A DNA stretch of 64,000 bases. Origin: Variovorax gossypii (lineage in GTDB: Bacteria; Pseudomonadota; Gammaproteobacteria; Burkholderiales; Burkholderiaceae_C). Below are positions 53,901 through 63,348 of this stretch, piece by piece; positions within the stretch are counted from its first letter, which is position 1, and every line of letters begins with the position of its first letter. Location: assembly GCF_003965815.1 (NCBI RefSeq), contig NZ_RXOE01000001.1:558001-622000 (forward strand), written 5' to 3'. A model generated the notes under the pieces. It was given only the letters and a program-made list of their open reading frames with translations. It ran no database searches and had not been told where the DNA came from. The position numbers and the translations under genes were made by a program.

Positions 53901-56900
53901 AAGGACTACATCACCACGCGGGTGGCCAACCGGCTCAACCTCACGGGCCCGGCGGTCAGCGTGCACACCGCCTGCTCGACCTCGCTGGTGGCCGTGGCCC
54001 ATGCCTTCCATGCGCTGCGCACCGGCCAGTGCTACATGGCGCTGGCGGGCGGCGCTTCGGTCACCTGCCCGCCGCGCAGCGGCTATCTCTACAACGAGGG
54101 CTCGATGCTCTCGCCCGACGGCCACACGCGCAGCTTCGACGCCCAGGCCCGGGGCACCGTCTTCAGCGACGGCGCGGCCGTGGTGCTGCTCAAGCGGCTG
54201 GCCGACGCGCAGGCCGACGGCGACACCATCTACGCCGTGCTGCGCAGCGCCTGCGTGAACAACGACGGCGGCGCCAAGGCCAGCTTCACGGCACCCAGCG
54301 TCGACGGGCAGGCCGCGGTGATCCGCGCCGCGCTGGCGGCGGCCGACGTGGACGCGCGCAGCATCTCCTACGTCGAGGCGCACGGCACCGCCACGCCGAT
54401 GGGCGACCCGATCGAGGTCGAGGCGCTGGCCGTCGCCTATGCCGAGCACACCGATGCGCTCGGCTACTGCACGCTGGGCTCGGTCAAGAGCAACGTGGGC
54501 CACATGGTCACGGCGGCGGGCGCGGCCGGGCTCATCAAGACGGCGCTGGCGCTGCATCACGAGCAGATTCCGCCGACCGTGCATTTCAGCGCGCCGAACC
54601 CGTCGATCGACTTCGCGCGCACGCCTTTCCACGTGACCTCCAGCCTGCAGCAGTGGCCACGCGCCGCGCAGCCGCGCCGCGCGGGCGTCAGTTCCTTCGG
54701 CGTCGGCGGCACCAATGCGCACGTCATCGTCGAGGAGGCTCCGCCCCGGCCGGTCTCGCCGCCCGCCACGGGCGAGCAGGTGCTGCTGCTTTCGGCGCGC
54801 TCCGAGACCGCGCTCGCCGCAGCCGCCGGGCAGCTCGCATCGCACCTCGAAGGCCATCCGGAGCTTCCGCTTGCCGACGTGGCCCACACCCTCGCGGTCG
54901 GCCGCAAGGCCCACGCCTTCCGCCGCGCGGTGGTGGCCGGCAGCACGTCCGATGCCGTGGCCTCCCTGCGCGACACCGGTTCGACCGGCACCGTCAGCGG
55001 CCGCGCGGCCTCGAGCGAACCCCAGCTCGTGCTCATGTTCCCCGGACAGGGCGCGCAGTACGCCGGCATGGGCCGCAACCTGCGTGCGAACGACCCGGTG
55101 TTCGCCGCCGCCTTCGACGACTGCATGGCAGCTCTCGAGGGCGTGACGGATTTCGACCTGCGCGAGCGCATGTTCTCGGACGACCCGCAAGCGCTGTCGC
55201 CCACCGCCGCCACACAGCCCGCGATCTTCGCGCTCGAATACGCGCTCGCCCGACGGCTGCTGGCGCTGGGCGCGCGGCCGCATGCGCTGATCGGCCACAG
55301 CGTCGGCGAATTCGTCGCGGCGGTGATCGCGGGCGTGATGCGCCTCGAAGACGCCGCCCGGCTCGTGGCTCGCCGCGGTGCCCTCATGCAGGCGCAGCCG
55401 GCCGGCGCGATGCTGTCGGTGCGCCTTGGCGCGGCCCAGCTCATCGAAAGGCTGGGCCCGCAGCTTTCGCTGGCCTCCGAGAACGGCCCCACGGCCTGTG
55501 TCGCGGCCGGCCCCTTCGATGCCATCGCGGCGCTGCAGTCCGCGCTGGAAGCGGACGGCATTCCGAGCCGCCCGCTGCAGACCTCGCACGCCTTCCACTC
55601 GGCCATGATGGACGCGGCCGTCGCGCCCTTCGAAGCCCTGGTGGCCAAGGTGGCGCTGAACGCGCCGCAGACCCGGATCTATTCCACGCTCACCGGCAAG
55701 CCGCTCGGGGACGCCGAGGCCACGAGCCCGTCCTACTGGGCCAGGCACCTGCGCGGCACGGTGCGCTTCTCGCCGGCCGTGCGCTGCGCGATGGCGCAGA
55801 CGGCGAACCCGCTGTTCGTCGAGGCCGGTCCGCGCAACACGCTTTCCACGCTGGTGCGCCAGCACGGCGCGAGCAACGCATTCGCACTGCTGCACGTGGA
55901 GCCCGGCGGCATGGCCGACGAGGCCCGCACCCTGCGCCTGGCCCTCGGCCGCCTCTGGACCTGCGGCGCGGAAATCGAACTCTCGCGCCTGACGGCCCGC
56001 GCCGGCGCCCAGCGCGTACGCCTGCCCACCACGCCCTTCGAACGCAAGCGCTGCTGGGTCGACATCGCTGCTGCCGTTACCTCTTCCCCCGACGTTTCCG
56101 TCGCCGCCGCGCCTGCCGCCGCGGCGACGCCATCGCCCTTCGTCCCACCCGTTTCCCTGGAGCCGATCGTGACCGCTGCAACGCCCTCGCCTCTTCCTCC
56201 TCCCTCCGCCGGTTCGTCCGTCGACACGCGCCTGCGTGCGCTGTTCGAGGACATCTCGGGCCTCGACATGGCGCAGGCCGAGGGCCAGGCGCCCTTCGGC
56301 GAGCTCGGCCTTGACTCCCTCACGCTGACGCAGGCGGCCACGCAGATCAAGAAGCACTTCAAGGTGAACGTCAGCTTCCGCCAGCTGATGGAGAACTATC
56401 GCGGCTTCGACGCGCTCTCGGCCTTCCTGCGGGAAAGCCTGCCGCCTGAAGCCGCTCCGGCGCCGGTCGCCGCACCGACGACCTCGATGACCGCTGCAAC
56501 GGCAGCCCCGGTAGAAAGCGCGGTCGCCATGCCGCTGCGCATGCCGCAGGCGCTGCCCGTGTACATGCCCGCACAAGGCGTCGTCGCGGGCGAAGGACCG
56601 CTGTCTCAGCTGATTTCGCAACAGATGGAATTGATGCGCCAGCAGCTCGCATTGCTGTCCGGCGCGGTTCCCGCGGCGCCGCTCGCGACGCTGCAGGCCG
56701 TGCCGGTGCAGGCGGTCCCGGCAGTGGCCGCGACCCCGGTTGCAGCCACCGCGCCCACGCCCACGTCCGCCGAAGAGCCCGCGCAGCCCGTGCGCTACGA
56801 CGTGAGCAAGGCCTTCGGCGCCATCGCCCGCATCCACACGCAGCGCACCGCCGAGCCCAGCGGCCGGCAGAAGGCGCGGCTCGCGGCCTTCGTCCGCCGC

Positions 56901-58349
56901 TACGTGGAGCGCACGCGCAAGAGCAAGGAATTCACCGAGGCCAACCGTCCGCACATGGCCGACCCGCGCGTGGTCAACGGCTTCAGGCCGATCACGAAGG
57001 AAATCACCTACCAGATCGTCATCGAGCGCTCCAAGGGCTCGCGGATGTGGGACCTCGACGGCAACGAGTACGTCGACGCGCTCAACGGCTTCGGCATGAA
57101 CATGTTCGGCTGGCAGCCCGACTTCGTGCTCGAAGCGGTGCGCCGCCAGCTCGACGCCGGCTACGAGATCGGCCCGCAGCACCCGCTGGCGGCCGAGGTC
57201 ACGGCACTGGTCTGCGAGCTCACCGGCAACGACCGCGCGGGCCTTTGCAACACCGGCTCCGAGGCCGTGATGGCCGCGCTGCGCATCGCGCGCACCGTCA
57301 CCGGCCGCAGCACGGTGGTGGTGTTCACCGGCTCGTATCACGGCACCTTCGACGAGGTGCTGGTGCGCGCCGGCAAGGGCGGCAAGGGTCTTTCGGCCGC
57401 GCCGGGCGTGATGAGCGGCATGTTCGGCGACATCCGCGTGCTCGACTACGGCACGCCCGAAGCGCTGGACTTCATCCGCGACAACGCGGGCGACCTCGCC
57501 GCCGTGCTGGCCGAGCCGGTGCAGAGCCGCCGCCCCGACTTCCAGCCGCGCGAGTTCCTGCACGAGCTGCGCGAAATCACCGAGAAGAACGGCTGCTGCC
57601 TGATCTTCGACGAGGTCATCACCGGCTTTCGCACCGCCCTGGGCGGCGCGCAGGAGCTGTTCGGCGTGCGCGCCGACCTCGCCACCTACGGCAAGGTGAT
57701 CGGCGGCGGCTTCCCGGTGGGCGTGATCGCGGGCAAGCGCGAGTTCATGGATGCGCTCGACGGTGGCGCCTGGCAATACGGCGACGACTCGATCCCCGGC
57801 GTGGGCGTGACCTACTTCGCGGGCACCTTCGTGCGCCACCCGCTCGCACTCGCGGCGGCGAAGGCCTCGCTCATGCACCTGAAGGAAGCCGGGCCGGCGC
57901 TGCAGGCCGGGCTCAACGCCAGCACCACGGCCATGGCCGCGGAACTCTCGGGCTGGTGCAGGGAAGTCGGCGCGCCCATCGAGGTCCGCCACTTCGCCTC
58001 GCTGTGGCGCGTGAGCTGGCTCGAAGACCACCCGCTGCAGGACCTGCTCTTTGCCATGATGCGCAGCCGCGGGGTCCACATCCTGGACAACTTCCCGTGC
58101 TTCCTCACCAGCGCGCACAGCGCCGAGGACATCGCCTTCATCCAGCGCGCTTTCAAGGAATCGGTCGCGGAGATGCAGGAGTCCGGCTTCCTGCCGCGCC
58201 GCGCGATTCCCGTCACCGGCTTCGACATCCACAAGCCAGCCGAGGAAGGCTCCGTGCTGGCCCGCGACATCGACGGCCAGCCCTTCTGGTACGTGCCCGA
58301 CGCGGCACCCGCCAGTCACTCCCTCGTCAATGGAAAGGCCGCAGCATGA
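50901..58349 (+). CDS. Hybrid NRPS-PKS: A-PCP-KS-AT-ACP-aminotransferase
   Basis: 2482 residues. Domains: residues 1-235 N-terminal region resembling the end of a condensation domain; A about 240-740 (TSGSTGTPKG from 392, NGYGPTE, YRTGDLARW, NGKLDRK); PCP Ser786; KS with Cys1025, His1161, His1201; AT with Ser1467 in GHSVGEF and HAFH at 1563-1566, which favours malonyl-CoA; ACP Ser1806; class III aminotransferase about 2030-2450, PLP lysine Lys2265. No KR, DH, ER or TE. Hand alignment gives an A-domain code DALWFGGTFK, close to Val. Predicted action: load a Val-like residue, extend with malonate, and transaminate the beta-ketone. The start is uncertain: ATG 50901 or in-frame GTG 50955. Stop overlaps the next gene (ATGA). 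Confidence 0.92.
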   Translation: MDFPFAQLLLAYFFWDTYVEIQTVSQAGQGDPELSLEDLFVSRSNSKGSASRHVASTTLSPHFARKLAGSPAVGGQLPDTLFAGAWLLLQARWLGSLWPVLDEAGTGQDAPACFSTTVAFDTTMAAGPWLAELDLGRRGASKTAHAAPSPASLWLREEAGIESADAPLRLRFDAASASLHADAAPGLMDPAAIDVLLATLADTAEDLLDRPDAALGDIRTLPRAESADQLGAWNIALSPIDSALTVPAVFALQAAATPQAIALAQGEAQMSYSELDQRSDDLARRLQTLGVHAGDNVGMLLDRSMAAIVAQLGILKAGAAYVPVPTDYPPERIAYMLDEAGAHHVLTAQEHRHLIPPHHGVFLVDEHQDNENRGSWNFPAIDAESVAYVMYTSGSTGTPKGIEICHRSILRLVVGVDYVSLTPGLAMLHAAPLGFDAATLEIWGPLLNGGCCVIHDERVPTGAGLARTIARHGVHTAWLTAALFNAVVDDDPAHLSGLLHLFTGGEALSVPHVRRALAALPGLALSNGYGPTECTTFAATHRIASPLPEDLRSVPLGRPIKDTVLRVLSPSMALLPTGFVGELCIGGHGLARGYLRQPALSAERFVADPFGGPGDRLYRTGDLARWLPDGTIEFIGRRDGQVKIHGHRIETGEVEAAILAHPGVQSCAVVARPDGSGQLRLVAYLVSHSGEEKLSWEALRAHLGERLPAAMVPAAQVWLERLPVTPNGKLDRKALPEPAGERPELAQPFEEARGAIEQQVCDAFARALRISKVGRNDNFFDLGGDSLLVLQVLADLRRGSGTPLSTNLFFRNPTPKAMGARMQPAGDQPATAAAAGFKDRSTAAATLPHDALHDAVALVGTAGRFPGAADVEQFWDNLVAGRDTISFFDDATLDAGIGEALRNDPAYVRARGVIDGIENFDAAFFGIGPKEAQLMDPQQRVFLEICWECLERAGYVPDAAPGPVGVYAGMYNATYHQRHVSTRPDLVEPVGEFQVMLANEKDYITTRVANRLNLTGPAVSVHTACSTSLVAVAHAFHALRTGQCYMALAGGASVTCPPRSGYLYNEGSMLSPDGHTRSFDAQARGTVFSDGAAVVLLKRLADAQADGDTIYAVLRSACVNNDGGAKASFTAPSVDGQAAVIRAALAAADVDARSISYVEAHGTATPMGDPIEVEALAVAYAEHTDALGYCTLGSVKSNVGHMVTAAGAAGLIKTALALHHEQIPPTVHFSAPNPSIDFARTPFHVTSSLQQWPRAAQPRRAGVSSFGVGGTNAHVIVEEAPPRPVSPPATGEQVLLLSARSETALAAAAGQLASHLEGHPELPLADVAHTLAVGRKAHAFRRAVVAGSTSDAVASLRDTGSTGTVSGRAASSEPQLVLMFPGQGAQYAGMGRNLRANDPVFAAAFDDCMAALEGVTDFDLRERMFSDDPQALSPTAATQPAIFALEYALARRLLALGARPHALIGHSVGEFVAAVIAGVMRLEDAARLVARRGALMQAQPAGAMLSVRLGAAQLIERLGPQLSLASENGPTACVAAGPFDAIAALQSALEADGIPSRPLQTSHAFHSAMMDAAVAPFEALVAKVALNAPQTRIYSTLTGKPLGDAEATSPSYWARHLRGTVRFSPAVRCAMAQTANPLFVEAGPRNTLSTLVRQHGASNAFALLHVEPGGMADEARTLRLALGRLWTCGAEIELSRLTARAGAQRVRLPTTPFERKRCWVDIAAAVTSSPDVSVAAAPAAAATPSPFVPPVSLEPIVTAATPSPLPPPSAGSSVDTRLRALFEDISGLDMAQAEGQAPFGELGLDSLTLTQAATQIKKHFKVNVSFRQLMENYRGFDALSAFLRESLPPEAAPAPVAAPTTSMTAATAAPVESAVAMPLRMPQALPVYMPAQGVVAGEGPLSQLISQQMELMRQQLALLSGAVPAAPLATLQAVPVQAVPAVAATPVAATAPTPTSAEEPAQPVRYDVSKAFGAIARIHTQRTAEPSGRQKARLAAFVRRYVERTRKSKEFTEANRPHMADPRVVNGFRPITKEITYQIVIERSKGSRMWDLDGNEYVDALNGFGMNMFGWQPDFVLEAVRRQLDAGYEIGPQHPLAAEVTALVCELTGNDRAGLCNTGSEAVMAALRIARTVTGRSTVVVFTGSYHGTFDEVLVRAGKGGKGLSAAPGVMSGMFGDIRVLDYGTPEALDFIRDNAGDLAAVLAEPVQSRRPDFQPREFLHELREITEKNGCCLIFDEVITGFRTALGGAQELFGVRADLATYGKVIGGGFPVGVIAGKREFMDALDGGAWQYGDDSIPGVGVTYFAGTFVRHPLALAAAKASLMHLKEAGPALQAGLNASTTAMAAELSGWCREVGAPIEVRHFASLWRVSWLEDHPLQDLLFAMMRSRGVHILDNFPCFLTSAHSAEDIAFIQRAFKESVAEMQESGFLPRRAIPVTGFDIHKPAEEGSVLARDIDGQPFWYVPDAAPASHSLVNGKAAA

Positions 58350-61300
58350 ACGCCGTTCTCAAGCCCACCGCGAGCGGTGGGGTCGTCGAATCCATCATTG
58401 CGACCACGGAATCGCAACGCGAAGTCTGGCTCGGCGCCACGCTGGGCACCGAGGCCTCGATGGCCTACAACGAATCGGTGGTGCTGCGCCTGCGCGGGGA
58501 ACTCGACCAGACGGCCCTCTCGCGCGCCATGGACCGGCTGCTCGCGCGCCACCAGGCACTGCGCTCCACCATCTCGCCCGACGGCACCTGCATGCTGGTG
58601 AGCCAGCCTCGCGCGAACGTCATGGTCGGGCACGACCTGGCCGCGCTGGAGCCCGAAGCCCGTGTCCAGGCGCTGCGCGACGCGCACGAGGACGCAGTCT
58701 GCACGCCCTTCTCGCTGGAGCACGGCCCGCTGTTCAGGGCGGTGCTCTACCGGCTCGGCAGGGCCGAGCACGAACTGGTGATGTCCGCGCACCACGTGGT
58801 GTGCGACGGCTGGTCGTGGGCGGTCATCACCGAACAGCTGGGCCACCTGTATGCCGAGGAAACCGGCACCGGGCTGAAGCTCAAGGCGGCGCCGCTCTTC
58901 GCCGACTTCGCCGCCGAGGAGGCCGCCGCCGCGGCGCACCCCGACATGCAGGCGCACGTCGACTACTGGCTGGGGCGCTTCCCCGGCAGCACGCTGCCGG
59001 TGCTCGACCTCCCGCTGGACCGCCCGCGCCCGGCCGCGCGCACCTTCAATTCGCTTCGCGCCGAGCGTCTGCTCGACAAGCGCCTGGTCGGCGCGGTGCG
59101 CACGACGAGCACCAAGGCCGGCGTCAGCCTCTTCACCGGCCTGCTCAGCGGCTTCGTCGCCACGCTGCACCGCCTCACGGGGCAGGAAGACATCGTGGTC
59201 GGCATTCCCGCCTCGGGCCAGCTCGCGCACGACATGCCCGGCCTGGTCGGCCACTGCGTGAACCTGCTGCCGCTGCGCCTGGCCGCGCGCGCCGGCATGC
59301 GCTTCGATGCGCTCATGGACGAATGCAGTACCGCCGTGCTCGACGCCTTCGACCACCAGGCGCTCACCTACGGCGCGCTGCTGGGCCAGCTCTCCCTGGA
59401 GCGCGACCCGAGCCGTCTGCCGCTGGTGAGCGTGGCTTTCAACGTCGACCCCGACGTGGCCAGCAGCGCGCAGGCCTTCACCACGCTCGACGTGGTGCAG
59501 GACACCATCGCCCGCCGCTACGAGAACTTCGAGCTGTTCGTGAACCTGCGTCCGCTCGACGGCGGCCTGATGGTGGAGGCGCAGTACAACACCGACCTCT
59601 TCGACGAGGTCAGCGTGCAACGCTGGCTCGACATGTTCGCGTGCGTGCTGCAGTCGGCATCGCACGAGCCCGACGAAACTGTCGGCAGGCTCGAAGTGCT
59701 GTCGGCTGATGCCACGCATGCGCTGCTCGCCTTGCAGCCCGCGCGGGTGCCGCTGGTCGGCGCGCCGCTGGCGCATGCCGGCTTCGTCGCGCGCGCGCCG
59801 CTGCAGCCCGACCGCCCCGCGGTGCGCGACGGCGCCCGCAGCTGCAGCTACGGCGAGCTCGAGTCACTCTCCAACCGCCTCGCCCGTGCGCTGCGTGCGC
59901 GCGGCGTGGGCCGCGGCCAGCGCGTGGGCCTGTGCCTGGAGCGCAGCCTCGAGATGGTCGTCGCCATGCTCGGCGTGCTGAAGGCCGGCGCGTCCTACGT
60001 GCCGCTCGACACCGCCTTCCCGCAGGCGCGGCTGGACCACTACGCCAGCGACGCGAAGCTCGCGCTGATGCTGACCTCGTCGGACATCGCGGTCGCGCCT
60101 CGCGACTGGCGCGGCGACGCGAGCCAGCGCATCTTCGAGATCGACCGCGACACCGAATGGCGGCAGCTCTCCGGCGAGGCCCTGCCTCCCGGCGCCGACG
60201 ACCCGCAGTCGGAAGACGCCGCCTACGTGATCTACACCTCCGGCTCGACCGGCCTGCCCAAGGGCGTGATCGCGCATCACCGCGGCGTGGCGCACCTGCT
60301 GCAGTGGATGCAGCGCGAGTCGGGCATCGGCCCGGCCGACCGCATCGCCGCCGTGACGACGCTGTCCTTCGACATGGCCGTGCCCGACCTGCTGCTGCCG
60401 CTGGCCGCCGGCGCCGAGCTGGTCATGGTGAAGCGCGAGGTCGCGATGGACGGCAACCGCCTGTCGCGTGCGCTCGACGAGGAACAGATCACCCTACTGC
60501 AGGCCACCCCCGGCATGTGGCAGCTGCTGCTCGACGCCCAGTGGGCCGGCGGCGCTCCGGGCTTCCGCGGCTGGACGGGCGGCGAGGCGCTGCGCCCGAG
60601 CATGGCGCTGGCGCTGTGCGAGCGCATGGAAGGCCTGTGGAACGGCTACGGACCGACCGAGACCACCGTGTACTCCACGGCCTGGCACGTGCGCCCGAAC
60701 GAGATCGCCTCGCGCGGCGTGTCCATCGGCAGGCCCGTGGACAACACCGAGATCTGGATCCTCGATGCCGACCTGCAGCCCTGCCCCATCGGCGTGCCCG
60801 GCGAGATCTGCATCGCGGGCGAAGGCGTCTCGCTGGGTTACCTCGACCGGCCCGAGCTGACCGCCGAGCGCTTCGTCACGGTGCGCATCTTCGGCACGCC
60901 GAAGAAGATGTACCGCTCCGGCGACCGCGGTCGCTGGCGCAACGACGGGCTGCTCGACCACCTCGGGCGGCTCGACTTCCAGGTGAAGGTGCGCGGCTAC
61001 CGCATCGAGCCCGGCGAGATCGAGGTGCGCTGCTGCGAGGTGGAGGGCGTCTCGCGCGCGGTGGTGATCGCCCGGGAGGACAACCCCGGCGACGTGCGCC
61101 TGGTCGCGTACCTCGCGCTCAAGCACGACACCGGCTTCGACCTCGAGACCCTGATGGTGCACCTGCGCAAGCACCTGCCCGCCTTCATGCTGCCGCAGCA
61201 CGTGGTGACGCTCGACGTGCTGCCCAAGCTGGCCAACGGCAAGATCGACCGCGTCGCACTCCCGCCCCCGCAGGCGGTGGCACGCGACGAGATGCGCCGC

Positions 61301-63343
61301 GGCGCGGGCCCGCGCAACGAGCACGAACGCAAGGTGCTCGCGCTCATGGAGAAGGTGCTGAGCCTGCCCGGCCTCGACATGCACGACGACTTCTTCACCA
61401 TGGGAGGCCATTCGCTGCTGGCGGCGCGCCTCACCACGCTGCTGAGCCGGGAGTTCCAGGTCACGCTGCCGCTGCGCTCGCTGTTCGAGTCGCCCACCGC
61501 CGAAAAGCTGGCCGCGGCCATCCAGGCCCTGCAGGGCGCGGGCGTCGGGCTCCAGGCGCCGATCGGGCGCAGCGCCGGGCGCACCACCGCGCCGCTGACG
61601 ATGGCGCAGGAGCGCATCCGCTTCATGGAGCAGCTGCATCCGGGCCGCTCGGTCTACAACGCGCCCTCGGCGCAGCGGCTCACGGGGCAGCTCGACGCGG
61701 CGCGCTTCGAGGAAGCGCTGCGCCAGATCATCCGCCGCCAGCCCTCGCTGCGCACCCGCATCGACATCGACGCCGACAGCGGAAAGCCGGTGCAGGCGAT
61801 AGCGGAGTCTGCGGAATTCACGCTGCCGCTGGTCGACCTGCGCGACCTGCCCGCCGACCAGCGCGAGGCCGAGCTGGCCGAGCGCATGCAGGAGCTGGCC
61901 GACCGGCCCATCGACATCCACGCCGCGCCGATGATGCACGCGACGCTGTTCCGGCTGGACGACAACGAGCACGTGTTCCAGTTCGTGCCGCACCACCTGA
62001 TCTGGGACGGCTGGTCCTTCGACCTGATGCAGCGCGAGCTGGCCGCGTTCTACGACGCAGCCGAACGCGGCCGCCCGCACAACCTGCCCGCGCTCATGAC
62101 CACCCAGGGCGACTACGCTCAGTGGCTGGAGAAGTGGCTGACCGAGCCCGCCTGCGAGGAGCAGCTCGCCTTCTGGCGCGGCCGCCTCGAAGGCGCCAGG
62201 GCCGTGCGGCCGCCGGTGACCGACATGCCCCGGCGCGCCGGCAAGAGCGGCCAGGGCGGCGCGCACTGGATCCACATCGACCTGCAGAGCACGCAGCGGC
62301 TGCGCGAGATCGCCCGCGACATGGACGTGACGCTGAGCATGCTCACCTTCGGCGTCTACGCGCTGACCATGGCCCAGGTGACCGGCAACGAGGCGATCGT
62401 CATCGCCAACCCGGTGCGCGGACGCCAGCAGGCCGAGACCGAGGACGTGATGGGCTTCTTCAACAACGTGCTGCCGGTCTCGCTCACGGTCGACCGCTCG
62501 CTGGCGCTGCCCGCCTTCATGCGCTACGTGAAGCAGGAACTGCTGTCGATGATGAACAACCAGCAGGTGCCGTTCGAGCGCCTGATGGCCGAGCCGGGCT
62601 ACGCGGGGCAGATCAAGACCTCGGGCCCCTACCAGTCGATGTTCTCGTTCCAGGACGCGCGCGAACGCACGCGCTCCATCGGCAGCCTGCAGACCCGGCA
62701 GATGCACGTGATGCAGCACGGCGCCACCGACGACATCGGCGTGTGGCTGATGGACAAGCCGCACGGCCTGGAAGGCGCGCTCATCTACAACGCCGACGTG
62801 TACCTGCGCGAGACCGGCGCCCAGCTGCGCGAGCGGTACCTGGAGGTGCTGCGCCGCGTGGCCGAGGAACCCGGCGCCACGCTCGAGCGGATCGCCGACG
62901 CCGAGAGCTCGACCAGCGCGGCCTACCTGCGCAAGCTGGCCGCGAGCGACACGGGCAGGAGCGCCGCAACAGGAGCCGCCAACGGTGAAGCGCCCAAGGC
63001 GAAGCAGAGCCAGCTCGAGCCCGAGCAGGCGCAGCTCGCCCTCATCTGGGCCGGCGTGATCGGCATCGACGTCAACGAGATCCGCGCCAGCGACAACTTC
63101 TTCGACCTCGGCGGCGATTCGCTGCTGGTGCTGCGCGCGGTGCAGCAGGCCGCCCAGACGCTGGGGCACCGCGTGGAGCCGCGCCGCTACCTGTTCGAGA
63201 ACCTCGGGCAGATCGCCTCGTCTCCGCGCGACGCCGGCGAAGGCGTGCCTTCGGATCTCGCGGAGCTGGCCGCCGGCTCCGCCGCTCATGCGCCGCGCGG
63301 CGGACTGCTCGGCGCCCTCGGCGGCTGGCTGCGCAAGGGGTGA
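58346..63343 (+). CDS. NRPS: C-A-PCP-C-PCP
   Basis: 1665 residues. C about 15-450 with HHVVCDG (His149, His150, Asp154); A about 470-970 with TSGSTGLPKG (from residue 631), NGYGPTETT, YRSGDRGRW and NGKIDR; PCP Ser1023 in GGHSL; second C about 1080-1510 with HHLIWDG (His1216, His1217, Asp1221); final PCP Ser1592 in LGGDSL. The A-domain code by hand alignment is DMPQWGGVYK, which I cannot assign. The last C-PCP has no A domain and there is no thioesterase. It begins four bases inside the upstream gene, so it accepts the diamine-type intermediate from it. The domain string resembles the end of McyE-like hybrids, where C-A-PCP-C follows an aminotransferase. Confidence 0.92.
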   Translation: MNAVLKPTASGGVVESIIATTESQREVWLGATLGTEASMAYNESVVLRLRGELDQTALSRAMDRLLARHQALRSTISPDGTCMLVSQPRANVMVGHDLAALEPEARVQALRDAHEDAVCTPFSLEHGPLFRAVLYRLGRAEHELVMSAHHVVCDGWSWAVITEQLGHLYAEETGTGLKLKAAPLFADFAAEEAAAAAHPDMQAHVDYWLGRFPGSTLPVLDLPLDRPRPAARTFNSLRAERLLDKRLVGAVRTTSTKAGVSLFTGLLSGFVATLHRLTGQEDIVVGIPASGQLAHDMPGLVGHCVNLLPLRLAARAGMRFDALMDECSTAVLDAFDHQALTYGALLGQLSLERDPSRLPLVSVAFNVDPDVASSAQAFTTLDVVQDTIARRYENFELFVNLRPLDGGLMVEAQYNTDLFDEVSVQRWLDMFACVLQSASHEPDETVGRLEVLSADATHALLALQPARVPLVGAPLAHAGFVARAPLQPDRPAVRDGARSCSYGELESLSNRLARALRARGVGRGQRVGLCLERSLEMVVAMLGVLKAGASYVPLDTAFPQARLDHYASDAKLALMLTSSDIAVAPRDWRGDASQRIFEIDRDTEWRQLSGEALPPGADDPQSEDAAYVIYTSGSTGLPKGVIAHHRGVAHLLQWMQRESGIGPADRIAAVTTLSFDMAVPDLLLPLAAGAELVMVKREVAMDGNRLSRALDEEQITLLQATPGMWQLLLDAQWAGGAPGFRGWTGGEALRPSMALALCERMEGLWNGYGPTETTVYSTAWHVRPNEIASRGVSIGRPVDNTEIWILDADLQPCPIGVPGEICIAGEGVSLGYLDRPELTAERFVTVRIFGTPKKMYRSGDRGRWRNDGLLDHLGRLDFQVKVRGYRIEPGEIEVRCCEVEGVSRAVVIAREDNPGDVRLVAYLALKHDTGFDLETLMVHLRKHLPAFMLPQHVVTLDVLPKLANGKIDRVALPPPQAVARDEMRRGAGPRNEHERKVLALMEKVLSLPGLDMHDDFFTMGGHSLLAARLTTLLSREFQVTLPLRSLFESPTAEKLAAAIQALQGAGVGLQAPIGRSAGRTTAPLTMAQERIRFMEQLHPGRSVYNAPSAQRLTGQLDAARFEEALRQIIRRQPSLRTRIDIDADSGKPVQAIAESAEFTLPLVDLRDLPADQREAELAERMQELADRPIDIHAAPMMHATLFRLDDNEHVFQFVPHHLIWDGWSFDLMQRELAAFYDAAERGRPHNLPALMTTQGDYAQWLEKWLTEPACEEQLAFWRGRLEGARAVRPPVTDMPRRAGKSGQGGAHWIHIDLQSTQRLREIARDMDVTLSMLTFGVYALTMAQVTGNEAIVIANPVRGRQQAETEDVMGFFNNVLPVSLTVDRSLALPAFMRYVKQELLSMMNNQQVPFERLMAEPGYAGQIKTSGPYQSMFSFQDARERTRSIGSLQTRQMHVMQHGATDDIGVWLMDKPHGLEGALIYNADVYLRETGAQLRERYLEVLRRVAEEPGATLERIADAESSTSAAYLRKLAASDTGRSAATGAANGEAPKAKQSQLEPEQAQLALIWAGVIGIDVNEIRASDNFFDLGGDSLLVLRAVQQAAQTLGHRVEPRRYLFENLGQIASSPRDAGEGVPSDLAELAAGSAAHAPRGGLLGALGGWLRKG

Positions 63344-63348
63344 CCAGC

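Noticed and set aside
52023..58319. Very long open frame on the minus strand opposite the NRPS-PKS gene
   Set aside because: High-GC coding DNA creates long antisense frames; its translation has no domain and the plus strand carries intact catalytic motifs.
50901..58349. KR, DH or ER domain in the PKS module
   Set aside because: No NADPH-binding motif or reductase signature is found between AT and ACP or after the ACP; the stretches there are Ala/Pro-rich linkers.
62900..63343. Thioesterase at the end of the second NRPS protein
   Set aside because: The protein ends with a PCP and a short Gly/Ala-rich tail; no GxSxG follows.
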